This document shows, piece after piece, positions 1-11,889 of a DNA stretch of 64,000 nt; positions within the stretch are counted from its first letter, which is position 1, and each line of letters opens with the position of its first letter. The DNA is from an uncultured Alphaproteobacteria bacterium (lineage in GTDB: Bacteria; Pseudomonadota; Alphaproteobacteria; Methylaequorales; Methylaequoraceae), in contig CACMWI010000005.1 of the NCBI GenBank assembly GCA_902617375.1, positions 22,556-86,555 of the forward strand, read 5' to 3'. The notes beneath the pieces are model-generated. The model did not search any database and had not been told where the DNA came from. It saw only the letters and a program-made list of their open reading frames with translations. Made by a program: the position numbers and the translations under genes.

Positions 1-183
1 TCTATTAATGATATTACAAAGTTTGAAAAGTATCTTCTAGAAAAAATTCGAAATGAAGGAAAACAAATTTTAGAATCGATTAAAAAAGAACAGAGTATTA
101 GTGACGAACTTGACAAGAAGTTGGGCGGTTTCATTGAAAATTTAGTAAAAGAGTTTTTGGAGAAAAATAATGCCAAGTCTTAA
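1..183 (+). CDS. atpA: ATP synthase F1 subunit alpha, C-terminal fragment
   Basis: The window opens inside an open frame of 60 codons ending in TAA at 181-183. The peptide is helical and charged and ends with KEFLEKNNAKS, as the C-terminal helical domain of F1 alpha subunits does. The stop overlaps the start of atpG by 14 bp, and atpG-atpD-atpC follow in the usual order, which supports atpA. Only the last ~60 residues are visible, so the nucleotide-binding part cannot be checked. The product is a subunit of the catalytic F1 hexamer of the membrane ATP synthase. Confidence 0.85.
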   Translation, partial: SINDITKFEKYLLEKIRNEGKQILESIKKEQSISDELDKKLGGFIENLVKEFLEKNNAKS

Positions 184-1045
184 AGATTTAAGAAACAGAA
201 TATCCAGTGTTAAGTCAACCAAAAAAATTACCTCTGCAATGAAGATGGTTGCAGCAGCAAAATTAAAAAGAGCACAAGATAATGCAGAGAAGACCAGACC
301 ATATGCAAGAAAAATGAGTGAAATTGTAAATTCTTTAGTTGTAAATAATAAATCAAAAGAATTTAAGTTTTCAGAAAAAAAATCTAAAACAACCAGAAAT
401 ATACTTCTTATAGTGTGTTCTGCAGACAGAGGGCTATGTGGAGGATTCAACGGTTCAATAATAAAATTTTCAAAAAAACTATCAGAGAAAATAATTAATG
501 ATGGGGGGCAAGTCAGTTATATATTTGTTGGTAAAAAAGCTCACCAATCTCTTCAAAGATTTTGCGGTGAATCTATCCTGGACTTTTTTTCCGATATTGC
601 TAATCCATCTATTAAATTTGAATTAGCCAGTTCTATAAGAGATAGAATATTGGAACTTTTTCTTAATGATTCAATGAATGAATGTCATTTAATATATACC
701 GAATTTAAGAGTGCAATTTCTCAAACTGTACAATCCCTTAAGCTTCTCCCGTTAAACGCAGTAGATACGAACAATAATAGTAGTTCAAATAAATCTTACG
801 ATTTTGAACCAAGTGAGGAGGAAATTTTGAATGAAATAATCCCTAAAAATATTGCAATACAAATTCATACTGCTCTACTTGAAAACCTAGCAAGTGAGCA
901 AGGGTCGAGAATGACTGCTATGGATAATGCAACAAGAAATGCAAATGACATGATAGACAATTTAACGCTATTTTATAATAGGTCAAGACAAGCTCTTATT
1001 ACAAAAGAGTTAATTGAAATAATTTCTGGTGCAGAAGCTGTTTAA
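170..1045 (+). CDS. atpG: ATP synthase F1 subunit gamma
   Basis: This 291-residue protein is the rotating central stalk of F1, which couples proton flow in Fo to ATP synthesis. The N-terminus (MPSLKDLRNRISSVKSTKKI, then TSAMKMVAAAKLKRAQ) is the conserved first coiled-coil helix of gamma. The C-terminus (SRMTAMDNATRNANDMI through FYNRSRQALITKELIEI) is the second helix that reaches into the alpha3beta3 core. The central domain carries the conserved CSADRGLCGGFN motif. Length is normal. It starts inside the end of atpA (14-bp overlap) and lies 21 bp before atpD, so it is part of the atp operon. Confidence 0.97.
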   Translation: MPSLKDLRNRISSVKSTKKITSAMKMVAAAKLKRAQDNAEKTRPYARKMSEIVNSLVVNNKSKEFKFSEKKSKTTRNILLIVCSADRGLCGGFNGSIIKFSKKLSEKIINDGGQVSYIFVGKKAHQSLQRFCGESILDFFSDIANPSIKFELASSIRDRILELFLNDSMNECHLIYTEFKSAISQTVQSLKLLPLNAVDTNNNSSSNKSYDFEPSEEEILNEIIPKNIAIQIHTALLENLASEQGSRMTAMDNATRNANDMIDNLTLFYNRSRQALITKELIEIISGAEAV

Positions 1046-1048
1046 TAA

Positions 1049-2479
<1,431 letters not shown>

Positions 2480-2483
2480 TATA

Positions 2484-2846
2484 ATGAAACAATTTAAACT
2501 TGAAATAATCTCACCCAATGAGATCGTATTTGAAAAAGAGATTGATCTTGTTGTTTTACCTGGAAGCGAAGGTGACTTTGGTATTCTTAAAGGTCATATG
2601 CCATTTTTAACATCTTTGAGAGTTGGAATAGTTTATATTTATCTAGAAAAAAAAATAATTGAAACTTTTTTAGTAACGGGAGGCATTGTTGAAGTTTCAC
2701 AAAACAGATGTTCACTTTTAACTGAAGAAGTAATTAATACCAACTCTGTTAGTTCAACAAATAAGATTGAAGAATCATCAAATAAGGATGAGATAAACTT
2801 GAACAGATTAAAAGAAAAGGCATTAGAAAAACTCTATTACTCTTGA
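2484..2846 (+). CDS. atpC: ATP synthase F1 subunit epsilon
   Basis: This 120-residue subunit has the epsilon N-terminal beta-sandwich (KLEIISPNEIVFEKEIDLVVLPGSEGDFGILKGHMP), which binds the base of the gamma stalk. The C-terminal part is short and polar rather than a full regulatory helical hairpin, as in many alphaproteobacteria. It starts 4 nt after atpD and closes the operon. Its last 10 bp overlap the convergent rppH gene, so no dedicated terminator fits between them. Confidence 0.95.
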   Translation: MKQFKLEIISPNEIVFEKEIDLVVLPGSEGDFGILKGHMPFLTSLRVGIVYIYLEKKIIETFLVTGGIVEVSQNRCSLLTEEVINTNSVSSTNKIEESSNKDEINLNRLKEKALEKLYYS

Positions 2847-3307
2847 TAATGATTTCTAAAATTTTTAAGTACTTTTTTATATAATGTTCTTTTAAACGGA
2901 ACAACCAAATCCAAACAATCAGTTGGATTTATCCATCTCCAATCACAAAACTCAGGGTTTTTAAACTTATTTAAATCTATTTGATCATCATTACCAAAAA
3001 ATCGGCAGGCAAACCAAATCTGTTTTTGTCCAATATACTTTCCGTTCCAGACTTCATTAACCAATTCTTGAGGAAGTTTATACTCTAACCATGCACTTGT
3101 TTTGCTTATTATCTTATAACTATTATTTAATCCAGTTTCCTCCATTAGTTCCCTTTTCATGGCATTTTCAGGTGATTCTGGTCCATCTATTCCACCTTGT
3201 GGCATTTGCCAGTATTCATTTTTATAGTCAAATCTCTTTCCTACCCAAAGTTGATTTCTTTTATTTATAAGAAAAATACCAACACCTTTGCGATATTTTT
3301 GTTTCAT
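2837..3307 (-). CDS. rppH: RNA pyrophosphohydrolase RppH (Nudix)
   Basis: This 156-residue Nudix hydrolase removes pyrophosphate from the 5' end of triphosphorylated transcripts and primes them for RNase E decay. The Nudix box is seen as GGIDGPESPENAMKREL followed by MEETGL. The start MKQKYRKGVGIFLINKRNQLWVGKR and the WQMPQGGID motif are typical of RppH/NudH rather than other Nudix families. It is the last gene of the long minus-strand run from rplU to here, just downstream of ctpA, an arrangement common in alphaproteobacteria. Confidence 0.93.
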   Translation of the reverse strand: MKQKYRKGVGIFLINKRNQLWVGKRFDYKNEYWQMPQGGIDGPESPENAMKRELMEETGLNNSYKIISKTSAWLEYKLPQELVNEVWNGKYIGQKQIWFACRFFGNDDQIDLNKFKNPEFCDWRWINPTDCLDLVVPFKRTLYKKVLKNFRNHYQE

Positions 3308-3320
3308 AAAGTTTAAACAA

Positions 3321-4574
3321 TTAGTTTGAAGACTTTTTATTTACTAAATTTATAGCAAGTATCAAATCAAAAGCTCTTGTGAGTTGATAATCGTCAGTCT
3401 TTTCTTCATCTTTTTTTGAAGAAGACTTATTCTCATTTGTATTGGAATTTTCTTGATCGTTATCTATTGCACCCCTTAGATCTGATTCTTTTCTGCTACT
3501 TGGTTCATCAACCTTTTTAAGTTCAGCTTGTTCAACTAAAATATCAGGGTCAATTCCTGTTTTCTGAATCGATCTTCCTGATGGAGTATAATATTTCGCA
3601 GTAGTCAACTTTAATGCTACATCTTCTCCCGAGGGAATTATCGTCTGTACAGATCCTTTACCAAAAGATTTTGTTCCCATAATAATTGCTCTTTTATGGT
3701 CTTGAAGAGCTCCTGCAACGATTTCAGATGCAGAGGCACTTCCCTGATTTATTAAAACTATTAAAGGAAGTCCTCCGGTAAGATCATTCTTCACAGCATT
3801 ATATCTACTTCCTTGCTTTCCATTTTTTCCTCTTGTTGAAACAATTTCACCTTTATCCAAGAATATATCTGTAACATTAACCGCTTGATCCAATAAGCCA
3901 CCTGGATTATTCCGAAGGTCTAAAACATAACCTATCAGTTTCTCTTTCTTAAAACTTTTAATTGAATCTATTATTTGTCTATCAACCTTTTGGTTGAATG
4001 AAGATACTCTGATATATCCAATATTATTTTCCACCCTAGCTTTAACTGCTTTCAGCTGTATGATAGCTCTAGTTATAAAAATCTGAAGATTTTCGTTTTC
4101 GTTTCTATTAATCGTGAGTTTTATTTTAGATCCAACTTTTCCCCTCATAATTGATACTGCTTCAGACAAGGTCATACCTAAAACAGGTTCATCGTCTAGA
4201 TGCGTTATTAGATCACCAGACTTTATTCCAGCTTTATCGGCAGGAGTGTCATCAATTGGAGCTATTACCTTTACAAAACCATTTTCAAGTGTAACTTCAA
4301 TACCCAATCCTCCAAATTCTCCTTTCGTCTGCACCTTCAACTCATTAAGTTCGTCATAATTAAGATATGTTGAATGAGGGTCAAGCGAGCTTAACATGCC
4401 CTCTATCGCCGATTCAATCAGATCTTTTGATGTTACATCTTCTACATAGTTATTTTTTATTTTCTCGAAGGCCTCGCCAAATAGATTGAGATATTTGTAA
4501 ACATCTCTATCTTCCTCGGTTTTCAATGAAAAAGGGAGAATTAAAAGTAATAAAAGTATAAGTAAATTCTTCAT
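3321..4574 (-). CDS. ctpA: C-terminal processing peptidase CtpA, S41 family
   Basis: This 417-residue periplasmic serine protease trims the C-termini of exported proteins. An N-terminal signal peptide (about residues 1-18) is followed by a PDZ domain (about 85-165: GEFGGLGIEVTLENG, DKAGIKSGDLITHLDDEPV). The S41 catalytic domain carries the nucleophile Ser in GSASASEIVAGAL and the general-base Lys in TKSFGKGSVQT, about 25 residues later. The tail from ~residue 355 is a low-complexity acidic/Ser-rich linker (KKDEEKTDDYQLTRAFDLIL). It sits between the EnvC-like factor and rppH, which fits a role in cell-wall remodelling. Confidence 0.93.
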   Translation of the reverse strand: MKNLLILLLLLILPFSLKTEEDRDVYKYLNLFGEAFEKIKNNYVEDVTSKDLIESAIEGMLSSLDPHSTYLNYDELNELKVQTKGEFGGLGIEVTLENGFVKVIAPIDDTPADKAGIKSGDLITHLDDEPVLGMTLSEAVSIMRGKVGSKIKLTINRNENENLQIFITRAIIQLKAVKARVENNIGYIRVSSFNQKVDRQIIDSIKSFKKEKLIGYVLDLRNNPGGLLDQAVNVTDIFLDKGEIVSTRGKNGKQGSRYNAVKNDLTGGLPLIVLINQGSASASEIVAGALQDHKRAIIMGTKSFGKGSVQTIIPSGEDVALKLTTAKYYTPSGRSIQKTGIDPDILVEQAELKKVDEPSSRKESDLRGAIDNDQENSNTNENKSSSKKDEEKTDDYQLTRAFDLILAINLVNKKSSN

Positions 4575-4606
4575 AATAATAATATAGTGTTGATTATGCA
4601 GTTTTT

Positions 4607-5620
4607 TTATAAAATCTCAACTTTTGATTTAGGATCAACAATTTTACCATTTTCTCTTAACTCAAAATAGAGTTGACTTTGAAGCGTTGGGGAAATTTTC
4701 GCAATCGGCTCTCCTGCCAGAACTTCGTTTCCAGTAGAAATTAATAAATTTCTCATACCAATCAACACTGAGGTGAATCCTTTGTTATCTTTTATCATTA
4801 CTAAATTCCCAAAACTCTTAAACTTATTAGCATACACTACAGTACCATCCATTGGTGATGTAACAAATGAATCTTCTTTAACCTTAAAAACCAATCCATT
4901 TTTAAGTTTATGTTGGTCTTTTCCTTCTCCATAATCTGAGATTATTTCACCTGAAACTGGCATTTTAATTCTTGATTTTATTTTTGATATAATTTTTCTC
5001 TTGGTTTCTGCTGCTCTTACTAAGTCATTTAAATTTTTTGATTTTTTTCTAAGATCTTTGGCCTTTTCCTTTAGTTTTTTATTAGTTTTCATTTTCTTTT
5101 GAACTTTAGCTACTTCTTCAATTTTTTTTTCAAGCATTAACAGTTTTTTTTTTAGATTTTTCTTTTTAGTTTTATAATTTTCTAATTCTAAAGCCAAATT
5201 ATTATCGATTGACTTTAAATTTTCTAAATTTAAAAAATAATCATTAATTCCAGTTTTTACTTCCTTTAAAAAAAATTCTCTTATTATCTGTTTTGTAATT
5301 AATTCCTGCGACGAATTATTAATATTCCTAACAATTCTTGTAAATTGATTGGTGTAAAACTTGTCTTGTAGTAAAAAAATTATTCTCCTACCCAACAAAT
5401 CCTTATTTTTTATGTATCTATTAATAATAATTTTTTTTTGAGTATTTCTATCTACATCAATTTTTATTTTTTTTAATTCTTTATTGTTTGTCAAAATTTC
5501 ATTGTGAATATTTACAGTTTGTTTTTTTAAACTGTTTAATTTAACTTTCAAATCTACGTTTTTAGCCATTGAATTCGAAAAGTTCAAAAATACTAAAATT
5601 ATTATAAAGATCTGTATCAT
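4607..5620 (-). CDS. EnvC-like murein hydrolase activator, degenerate LytM domain
   Basis: This 337-residue exported protein has a signal peptide (1-18), a long Lys-rich coiled coil (about 25-215) and a C-terminal M23/LytM-like domain (about 220-337). The zinc ligands of active LytM peptidases are missing. Where active enzymes have a first His/Asp site the sequence reads KNGLVF, and the usual LHFE motif is LYFEL. This is the state of E. coli EnvC, which activates amidases at the septum under FtsEX control. ftsEX genes are present at 20-22 kb. Its start overlaps the gpmI stop by 4 bp, so the two are translationally coupled. Confidence 0.85.
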   Translation of the reverse strand: MIQIFIIILVFLNFSNSMAKNVDLKVKLNSLKKQTVNIHNEILTNNKELKKIKIDVDRNTQKKIIINRYIKNKDLLGRRIIFLLQDKFYTNQFTRIVRNINNSSQELITKQIIREFFLKEVKTGINDYFLNLENLKSIDNNLALELENYKTKKKNLKKKLLMLEKKIEEVAKVQKKMKTNKKLKEKAKDLRKKSKNLNDLVRAAETKRKIISKIKSRIKMPVSGEIISDYGEGKDQHKLKNGLVFKVKEDSFVTSPMDGTVVYANKFKSFGNLVMIKDNKGFTSVLIGMRNLLISTGNEVLAGEPIAKISPTLQSQLYFELRENGKIVDPKSKVEIL

Positions 5621-7122
5621 TTAATAAGTGGTTTTCCTTTCATAACATTTGGAATTTCAAGACCGAGAAGCTTTAGTACTGTTGGGGCAATATCTGCAAG
5701 CTTACCAGTTTTAATTGAATAATTAATTTTCTCACATATAGTAAAGGGAACCAAGTTTAGCGAATGAGTTGTACATGCTAGATTTTTTTTCTCATCGAAC
5801 ATATTTTCAGCATTACCGTGATCTGAGGTAAGAATAAGTGAATATCCATTTTTTTTACATTGTTTAAAAATCTTTCCAATACATTCATCCACGGCCTCGA
5901 TTGCTTTCACAGTTGCTTCAATATTACCTGTATGTCCAACCATATCGGGATTAGCAAAATTTGTTATAATTAATTCGTATTTTTTTTTTTTTATATTTTC
6001 TATAACATGATCTCTTACCTCAAAAGCAGACATTTCTGGTTTCATATCGTAAGTTTTTACTCTAGGGGAGGGTATTAAAATTCTGTCCTCGCCAGTAAAT
6101 TTTTCCTCGACACCACCATTAAGAAAATATGTTACATGAGCATATTTTTCTGTCTCAGCTACTCTTAACTGTTTTAGTCCAAAACAAGAAACAACTTCGC
6201 CTAGCGTTTTTTTGATTTTAATTGATTCAAAAATTGGTTTAATTTTTTTTTTCAATCTTTTTGAATATTCAATCATACTTATTGGATTGAAAAATTTTGG
6301 TCTTTTATCTCTCTTAAAATAACTAAAATCGTCATCAAATATTGATGATAGAATTTCTCTTACTCTATCGGCTCTATAATTTGTAATGAAAAACCCATCT
6401 CCATCTTTAGCTCCGTTATAACCATTGAAATTAGTTGGTTCAAAAAACTCGTCAGTGATGTGCTTTTTGTAACTTTCACTTATTGCAGATAAATACTTCC
6501 TCTTTTTTGGACCTGAACCTTCTATAATAGCTTTATAAGCTTTCTCAATTCTTTCCCATCTGTTATCCCTGTCCATAGCAAAAAAACGACCAGAGATACT
6601 CGCAATTTTTATATTTTTTCTATTACCTATTTTTTTAGTTAATACGCGTAAATTTTCTTTCCCCCCAATTGGGGAACTATCCCTGCCATCTAAAATACAA
6701 TGAATGTAAATATTTGGTTTATTTTTATTAAGAATTTCTATTAGATCAAAAAGATGATCTTGATGCCCATGAACCCCTCCTTTTGATATCAGACCTAAAA
6801 TGTGAATCCTTTTGCACTTGTCTAAAATATTTGTTATTAAAAATTTATTTTTTATTTCACCATTGCTGAATGATTTTGAAATCCTCATTACATCTTGGAG
6901 AATAATTCTTCCAGCTCCAATATTTGTATGTCCAACCTCAGAATTTCCAAATTGACCGGCTGGTAACCCTACATCATTTTCCGACGCTTTTAATTTTAAG
7001 TATCCGTATTTTTTAGTCAAATAATCAAAATTTTGTTTTTTTGCAAGAAAAATAGCATTATGGGAATTATTCTTTCCTAACCCCCAACCGTCTAAGATAC
7101 AAACTAGTACTTTTTTTCTCAT
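5617..7122 (-). CDS. gpmI: 2,3-bisphosphoglycerate-independent phosphoglycerate mutase
   Basis: This 501-residue cytoplasmic glycolytic enzyme interconverts 3- and 2-phosphoglycerate and normally uses two Mn ions. The N-terminus CILDGWGLG holds the first metal ligand. GNSEVGHTNIGAGR contains the serine that is transiently phosphorylated. HGHQDHLFDL, DGRDSSPIGG and LTSDHGNAENM are further conserved active-site segments. The length is typical. It sits between rlmH and the envC-like gene, as in many alphaproteobacteria. Confidence 0.96.
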   Translation of the reverse strand: MRKKVLVCILDGWGLGKNNSHNAIFLAKKQNFDYLTKKYGYLKLKASENDVGLPAGQFGNSEVGHTNIGAGRIILQDVMRISKSFSNGEIKNKFLITNILDKCKRIHILGLISKGGVHGHQDHLFDLIEILNKNKPNIYIHCILDGRDSSPIGGKENLRVLTKKIGNRKNIKIASISGRFFAMDRDNRWERIEKAYKAIIEGSGPKKRKYLSAISESYKKHITDEFFEPTNFNGYNGAKDGDGFFITNYRADRVREILSSIFDDDFSYFKRDKRPKFFNPISMIEYSKRLKKKIKPIFESIKIKKTLGEVVSCFGLKQLRVAETEKYAHVTYFLNGGVEEKFTGEDRILIPSPRVKTYDMKPEMSAFEVRDHVIENIKKKKYELIITNFANPDMVGHTGNIEATVKAIEAVDECIGKIFKQCKKNGYSLILTSDHGNAENMFDEKKNLACTTHSLNLVPFTICEKINYSIKTGKLADIAPTVLKLLGLEIPNVMKGKPLIK

Positions 7123-7129
7123 TTTATAA

Positions 7130-7582
7130 CTATTTATGATATCGAGAATTTTTTATAATTTCTAAACCTCTGTATATTTGTTCAATCAACATGACTCTAA
7201 CAAGAAGATGGGGCCATGTTTGATTACCAAATGAGATTGTCAAAAATGAATTTTTAAAAAAGCTGTCAAGCCCCTCTTCGCTCCCAATTATAAAATTTAA
7301 CTTCTTACAACCTGAATTTATTTTATCTTTTAAAAAATCTGCAAACTCTAAACTCGAAAAATTTTCACCACTTTTATCCAAAACAAAAACATTATTGTGA
7401 TCTTGATTTTTTAAGAACTTAAGAATTTCTAGTTTTTCTAACTCCATCTTTTTGTTCTTTTTATAGGTTTTTAATTCTATTAAAACTGTCTTGAACTTTA
7501 TTCTTTTTTGGTAATATTCAAAAACACTCTTGAATTTTTGATTCACTTTAAATTTACCTAAAGATAGGATATTAATTATCAT
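7130..7582 (-). CDS. rlmH: 23S rRNA pseudouridine-1915 N3-methyltransferase RlmH
   Basis: This 150-residue SPOUT methyltransferase acts on helix 69 of 23S rRNA in assembled 70S ribosomes. The trefoil-knot SAM-binding segment is seen as FIIGSEEGLDSFF, and the C-terminal ISFGNQTWPHLLVRVMLIEQIYRGLEI is diagnostic for RlmH. It starts 2 nt after rsfS, the usual partner. The length is within the family range. Confidence 0.95.
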   Translation of the reverse strand: MIINILSLGKFKVNQKFKSVFEYYQKRIKFKTVLIELKTYKKNKKMELEKLEILKFLKNQDHNNVFVLDKSGENFSSLEFADFLKDKINSGCKKLNFIIGSEEGLDSFFKNSFLTISFGNQTWPHLLVRVMLIEQIYRGLEIIKNSRYHK

Positions 7583-7584
7583 AT

Positions 7585-7941
7585 CTATCCAAATCCAAAT
7601 TTTTCATCTTCTAAATCATTATGTTTCCAAATTTTTTCAAGTGAATAATGTTCCCTTGTTTCTGGTTTAAAAACATTCAAAATAATATCTCCAAAATCCA
7701 CTATTAACCAATCTGTAGAGTTAATACCTTCGGTTGAGAGAATGCGAGTTTTATTCAATTTTACAATATTAGAAACAATGGAATTTATATGTCTTGAAGA
7801 TGTTCCACTCACAATGATCATATAATCTCCCAAGGCACTTCTATTTTTTATATTTATAATTTGTATGTCTTTTGCCTTAACATCCTCAAGATCTTGGACG
7901 ATTTTATTAAGGAGAGTGTCAACTTCTGCATTTACTTTCAT
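7585..7941 (-). CDS. rsfS: Ribosomal silencing factor RsfS
   Basis: This Iojap/RsfS-family protein binds L14 and blocks joining of the ribosomal subunits under starvation. Conserved segments are KAKDIQIINIKNRSALGDYMIIVSGTSSRHI, DWLIVDFGDIILNVF and the terminal REHYSLEKIW. I chose the ATG at 7941 (118 aa) because it forms an ATGA overlap with the nadD stop and starts at MKVNAEVD. A longer in-frame form from 8001 would add an unsupported 20 residues. Confidence 0.93.
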   Translation of the reverse strand: MKVNAEVDTLLNKIVQDLEDVKAKDIQIINIKNRSALGDYMIIVSGTSSRHINSIVSNIVKLNKTRILSTEGINSTDWLIVDFGDIILNVFKPETREHYSLEKIWKHNDLEDEKFGFG

Positions 7942-8507
7942 TTTGACTTTCTGATAAATGAGGAGGATAAATGATTTTTCAAACCACTTATAAAGGTCCA
8001 ACTTGGAGTTAAGATTGATTGTGATTTTGCCAAAAGAATATTTTTAATTCTTGCCTTCCTGAAAAAAAATAATGCTTTACTTTTTGTTATATTAAAAGAG
8101 TAAGATGGTCTATCAAAAATTGCAATGGGAATATTATAAAATATTTTTTTCCATTCCTTCCATTCGTGAAGATTTTGAAGATTATCAGTTCCCATCAGCC
8201 AAATAAACTTTTTATTCTTAAACTTATTTTTTATATATAAAATTGTATCAATAGCATATATATTTTTATCTTCTCTAATCTTTAGTATTTTAACTCTTCT
8301 AAATTTTATAAATTTTTTTACCTGCTTAAATCTGTAATTGTAATTAGTACTTTTTTTTTTTAAAGGATTTTTATATGTAACTATCCACCAGACTTCTTGC
8401 AAATTTAACCTCATCAGTGCGTATTGGCTTATAAACTTATGTCCATTATGAGGAGGATCAAAGGATCCACCTAGAATTCCAATCATTTTCCTATAAGATT
8501 TGTTCAA
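7938..8507 (-). CDS. nadD: Nicotinate-nucleotide adenylyltransferase NadD
   Basis: This 189-residue enzyme adenylates nicotinate mononucleotide on the way to NAD. The nucleotidyltransferase motif GILGGSFDPPHNGH is at residues ~10-23, and WLMGTDNLQNLHEWKEW and a C-terminal SSSFIRKSK (ISSTxIR-like) are present. It lies between proA (1-nt gap) and rsfS (4-bp overlap), a standard alphaproteobacterial order. Confidence 0.95.
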   Translation of the reverse strand: MNKSYRKMIGILGGSFDPPHNGHKFISQYALMRLNLQEVWWIVTYKNPLKKKSTNYNYRFKQVKKFIKFRRVKILKIREDKNIYAIDTILYIKNKFKNKKFIWLMGTDNLQNLHEWKEWKKIFYNIPIAIFDRPSYSFNITKSKALFFFRKARIKNILLAKSQSILTPSWTFISGLKNHLSSSFIRKSK

Positions 8508-8508
8508 A

Positions 8509-9777
8509 TTATGGTCTAACTTGTCCTTTCCCTCTCACTTTATATTTAAAACTCGTAAGTTGAGCAACTCCTACTGGCCCCCTTGCATGTACTTTTGAAG
8601 TTGAAATTCCTATTTCCGCTCCCATTCCAAATTCGCCACCATCTGCAAATTGTGTTGAAGTATTGTGCATTACAATTCCACTGTCCACATTATTTAAAAA
8701 AAATTCCGTGGCTTCCTTATCATTAGAAATAATTGCGTCTGTGTGCCCAGATCCATAATGATTTATGTGATCAACTGCTTCTTCTACTCCTTCGTTAACT
8801 GTTTTTATGGACACAATTTTATCCAAATATTCTGTTTTCCAATCTTCTTTTTCTGCTTTAATTACTAATGAGTTGAGTTCTTTTACAAAATTATCTCCCC
8901 TTACCTCACAACCAGAGTTCCTCAAAGATTTAATCAATCCAGGTAAATGAGTTTTCACCGCCTCTTTATCACAAAGAATAGTTTCAGTTGCTCCACAGAT
9001 TCCGGGTCTTCTCATTTTTGCATTTAATGTTACATTTTTACTTATTTCTTTGTCAGCAGATTTGTGAATATAAGTATGACAGATTCCGTCCAGATGTTTA
9101 AATACGTGGACTCTACTTTCATCTGATACTCTTTCAATTAGGGACCTTCCTCCTCTAGGGATAATAACATCAACATATTTATCCATTTTAATTAAAGCTC
9201 CCACTGCCAATCTATCTTTTGTGGGAATATTCTGTAAAGTTCCTTCGGGAAGTTGAAATTTTCTAAGCGATTGATTAATTATCTCTACTATCTTTGATGA
9301 AGAATGATAACTTTCACTTCCTCCTCTTAAAATAAGTGGATTCCCAGACTTCAAGCACAAGCCTGCTGCGTCTGCAGCAACGTTGGGCCGAGATTCATAA
9401 ATCACACCTATTACACCCAATGGAATTGATACTTTTTGTATTTTTAGGCCGTTAGGTCTTTTCCACTCTCCCAAAATTTTTCCAATTGGATCATCCAATT
9501 CTGAAATTTCGACTAAACCTTTGCAAATACTATCAATTCTGTTGGAATCTAACATCAATCTGTCAAGAAGTGACGAATTTAATTTTTTTTTATTTTCTTC
9601 GATATCTATTGAATTATGATCAATGATTAGATTTTTATTTTTTTTTAAATTGTCGGCTGCATCTAATAAAACATCATTCTTTTTTTTAGAGGAAAGTAAA
9701 GAAATCCTTAAGGAAGCTTCCTTGGCTTTAATACCAATTTTTAAAACTTGTTCTTCGATTTGTTTTTGTTTATTCAT
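8509..9777 (-). CDS. proA: Gamma-glutamyl phosphate reductase
   Basis: This 422-residue second enzyme of proline synthesis reduces gamma-glutamyl phosphate to glutamate semialdehyde with NADPH. The aldehyde-dehydrogenase-like active-site Cys is in RRPGICGATETILCD. IPLGVIGVIYESRPNVAADA and GMGAEIGISTSKVHARGP are ProA signatures. Its start overlaps the proB stop by 8 bp, so the two proline genes are coupled. Confidence 0.96.
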   Translation of the reverse strand: MNKQKQIEEQVLKIGIKAKEASLRISLLSSKKKNDVLLDAADNLKKNKNLIIDHNSIDIEENKKKLNSSLLDRLMLDSNRIDSICKGLVEISELDDPIGKILGEWKRPNGLKIQKVSIPLGVIGVIYESRPNVAADAAGLCLKSGNPLILRGGSESYHSSSKIVEIINQSLRKFQLPEGTLQNIPTKDRLAVGALIKMDKYVDVIIPRGGRSLIERVSDESRVHVFKHLDGICHTYIHKSADKEISKNVTLNAKMRRPGICGATETILCDKEAVKTHLPGLIKSLRNSGCEVRGDNFVKELNSLVIKAEKEDWKTEYLDKIVSIKTVNEGVEEAVDHINHYGSGHTDAIISNDKEATEFFLNNVDSGIVMHNTSTQFADGGEFGMGAEIGISTSKVHARGPVGVAQLTSFKYKVRGKGQVRP

Positions 9778-10884
9778 TTAAAGTTAAATAATCTCTGTGA
9801 ACTATTTCATTTCTTCCGTCATAACCCAACGATTTTTTTATTTCAGATGTTTTTTTACCTAATATTTTGGAAAGCTCAGAAGAATCATAGTAAGAGACGC
9901 CTTTTCCAATTTTTTTTCCACTTTGATTTTTAATATTTATTATATCACCTTTGAAAAATTTTCCAGATATTTTTTGAATACCACTAGGTAAAATACTTGC
10001 ACCTTTTGAAATTGCTTCAACAGCTCCATTATCAAGAAAAATATCCCCTTTCATTTTTATAGTTCCAGCAAGCCATTTTTTAAAACCTTTATCATTATTA
10101 ACCTTTCCTTTAAATATTGTTCCAGTCTCTTTTTTTAAATATTCACTGATTGGGTTTTTTTTTGTTCCTCTAAAAATTATTGTATCGCAATTAGATTCAG
10201 AAGCAATTTCAGCAGCTTCTATCTTCGTAAACATTCCACCAGTACCGTGGTAGTTTGTTTCCGCACTTGCCATTCTAAATATTTTCTCATTAATTTTCGC
10301 TACTTCTCTAATAAGTTTTGCATTCTTATTTTTTTTTGGATTTGCACTGAATAATCCGTCAACGTCACTGAGAAGTATGAGAACATTTGCATCTATTATC
10401 TGTGAAACTCTCGCAGCAAGTCTATCATTGTCACCAAATTTTAATTCATCTACTGCTACAGAATCATTTTCATTGACTATAGGAATAACTTTACATCTTA
10501 ACAATTCAAAAATAGTTTCTCTTGAATTCAAACTTTTTTTTCTGTCCTCAGTGTCAGAATAAGTAAGAAGGATTTGTGCTACAGCCAACTTTTTCTTTTC
10601 AAATGTTTTTTTAAAGTTATTCATAAGAATTGCTTGCCCGCAAGCTGCACAGGCTTGCTTTTCATGGATTCGAAGCTTTTTTTTTTCTATATTTAAATAA
10701 ACCTTACCCAATGAAACTGAGCCAGACGCAACGATCAAAATATCGATATTTTTTTTTCTGAGTAATATTACATCTTCTACAAACGTGTCCAACCATTTTG
10801 AATTAAATTTATTATTTGCAAATAGCAAAGACGATCCTATTTTTATAACAATTCTTTTTGCATTTAAAATTGAAAAATTACTCA

Positions 10885-10885
<1 letters not shown>
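9770..10885 (-). CDS. proB: Glutamate 5-kinase
   Basis: This first enzyme of proline synthesis phosphorylates glutamate. An amino-acid-kinase domain (RIVIKIGSSLLF, VASGSVSLG, VNENDSVAVDELKFGDND, SDVDGLFSANP, TGGMFTKIEAA) is followed by a C-terminal PUA domain (about residues 270-371). The ATG at 10885 forms TAATG with the obgE stop and gives 371 residues starting MSNFSILNAKR. An upstream in-frame start at 10903 would add only six residues. It is coupled to proA downstream. Confidence 0.95.
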
Positions 10886-11883
<998 letters not shown>

Positions 11884-11889
11884 TTAAGT

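Noticed and set aside
4114..4359. 81-codon plus-strand frame opposite ctpA
   Set aside because: It is antisense to the PDZ domain of a clearly coding gene and shows no family features or ribosome-binding site.
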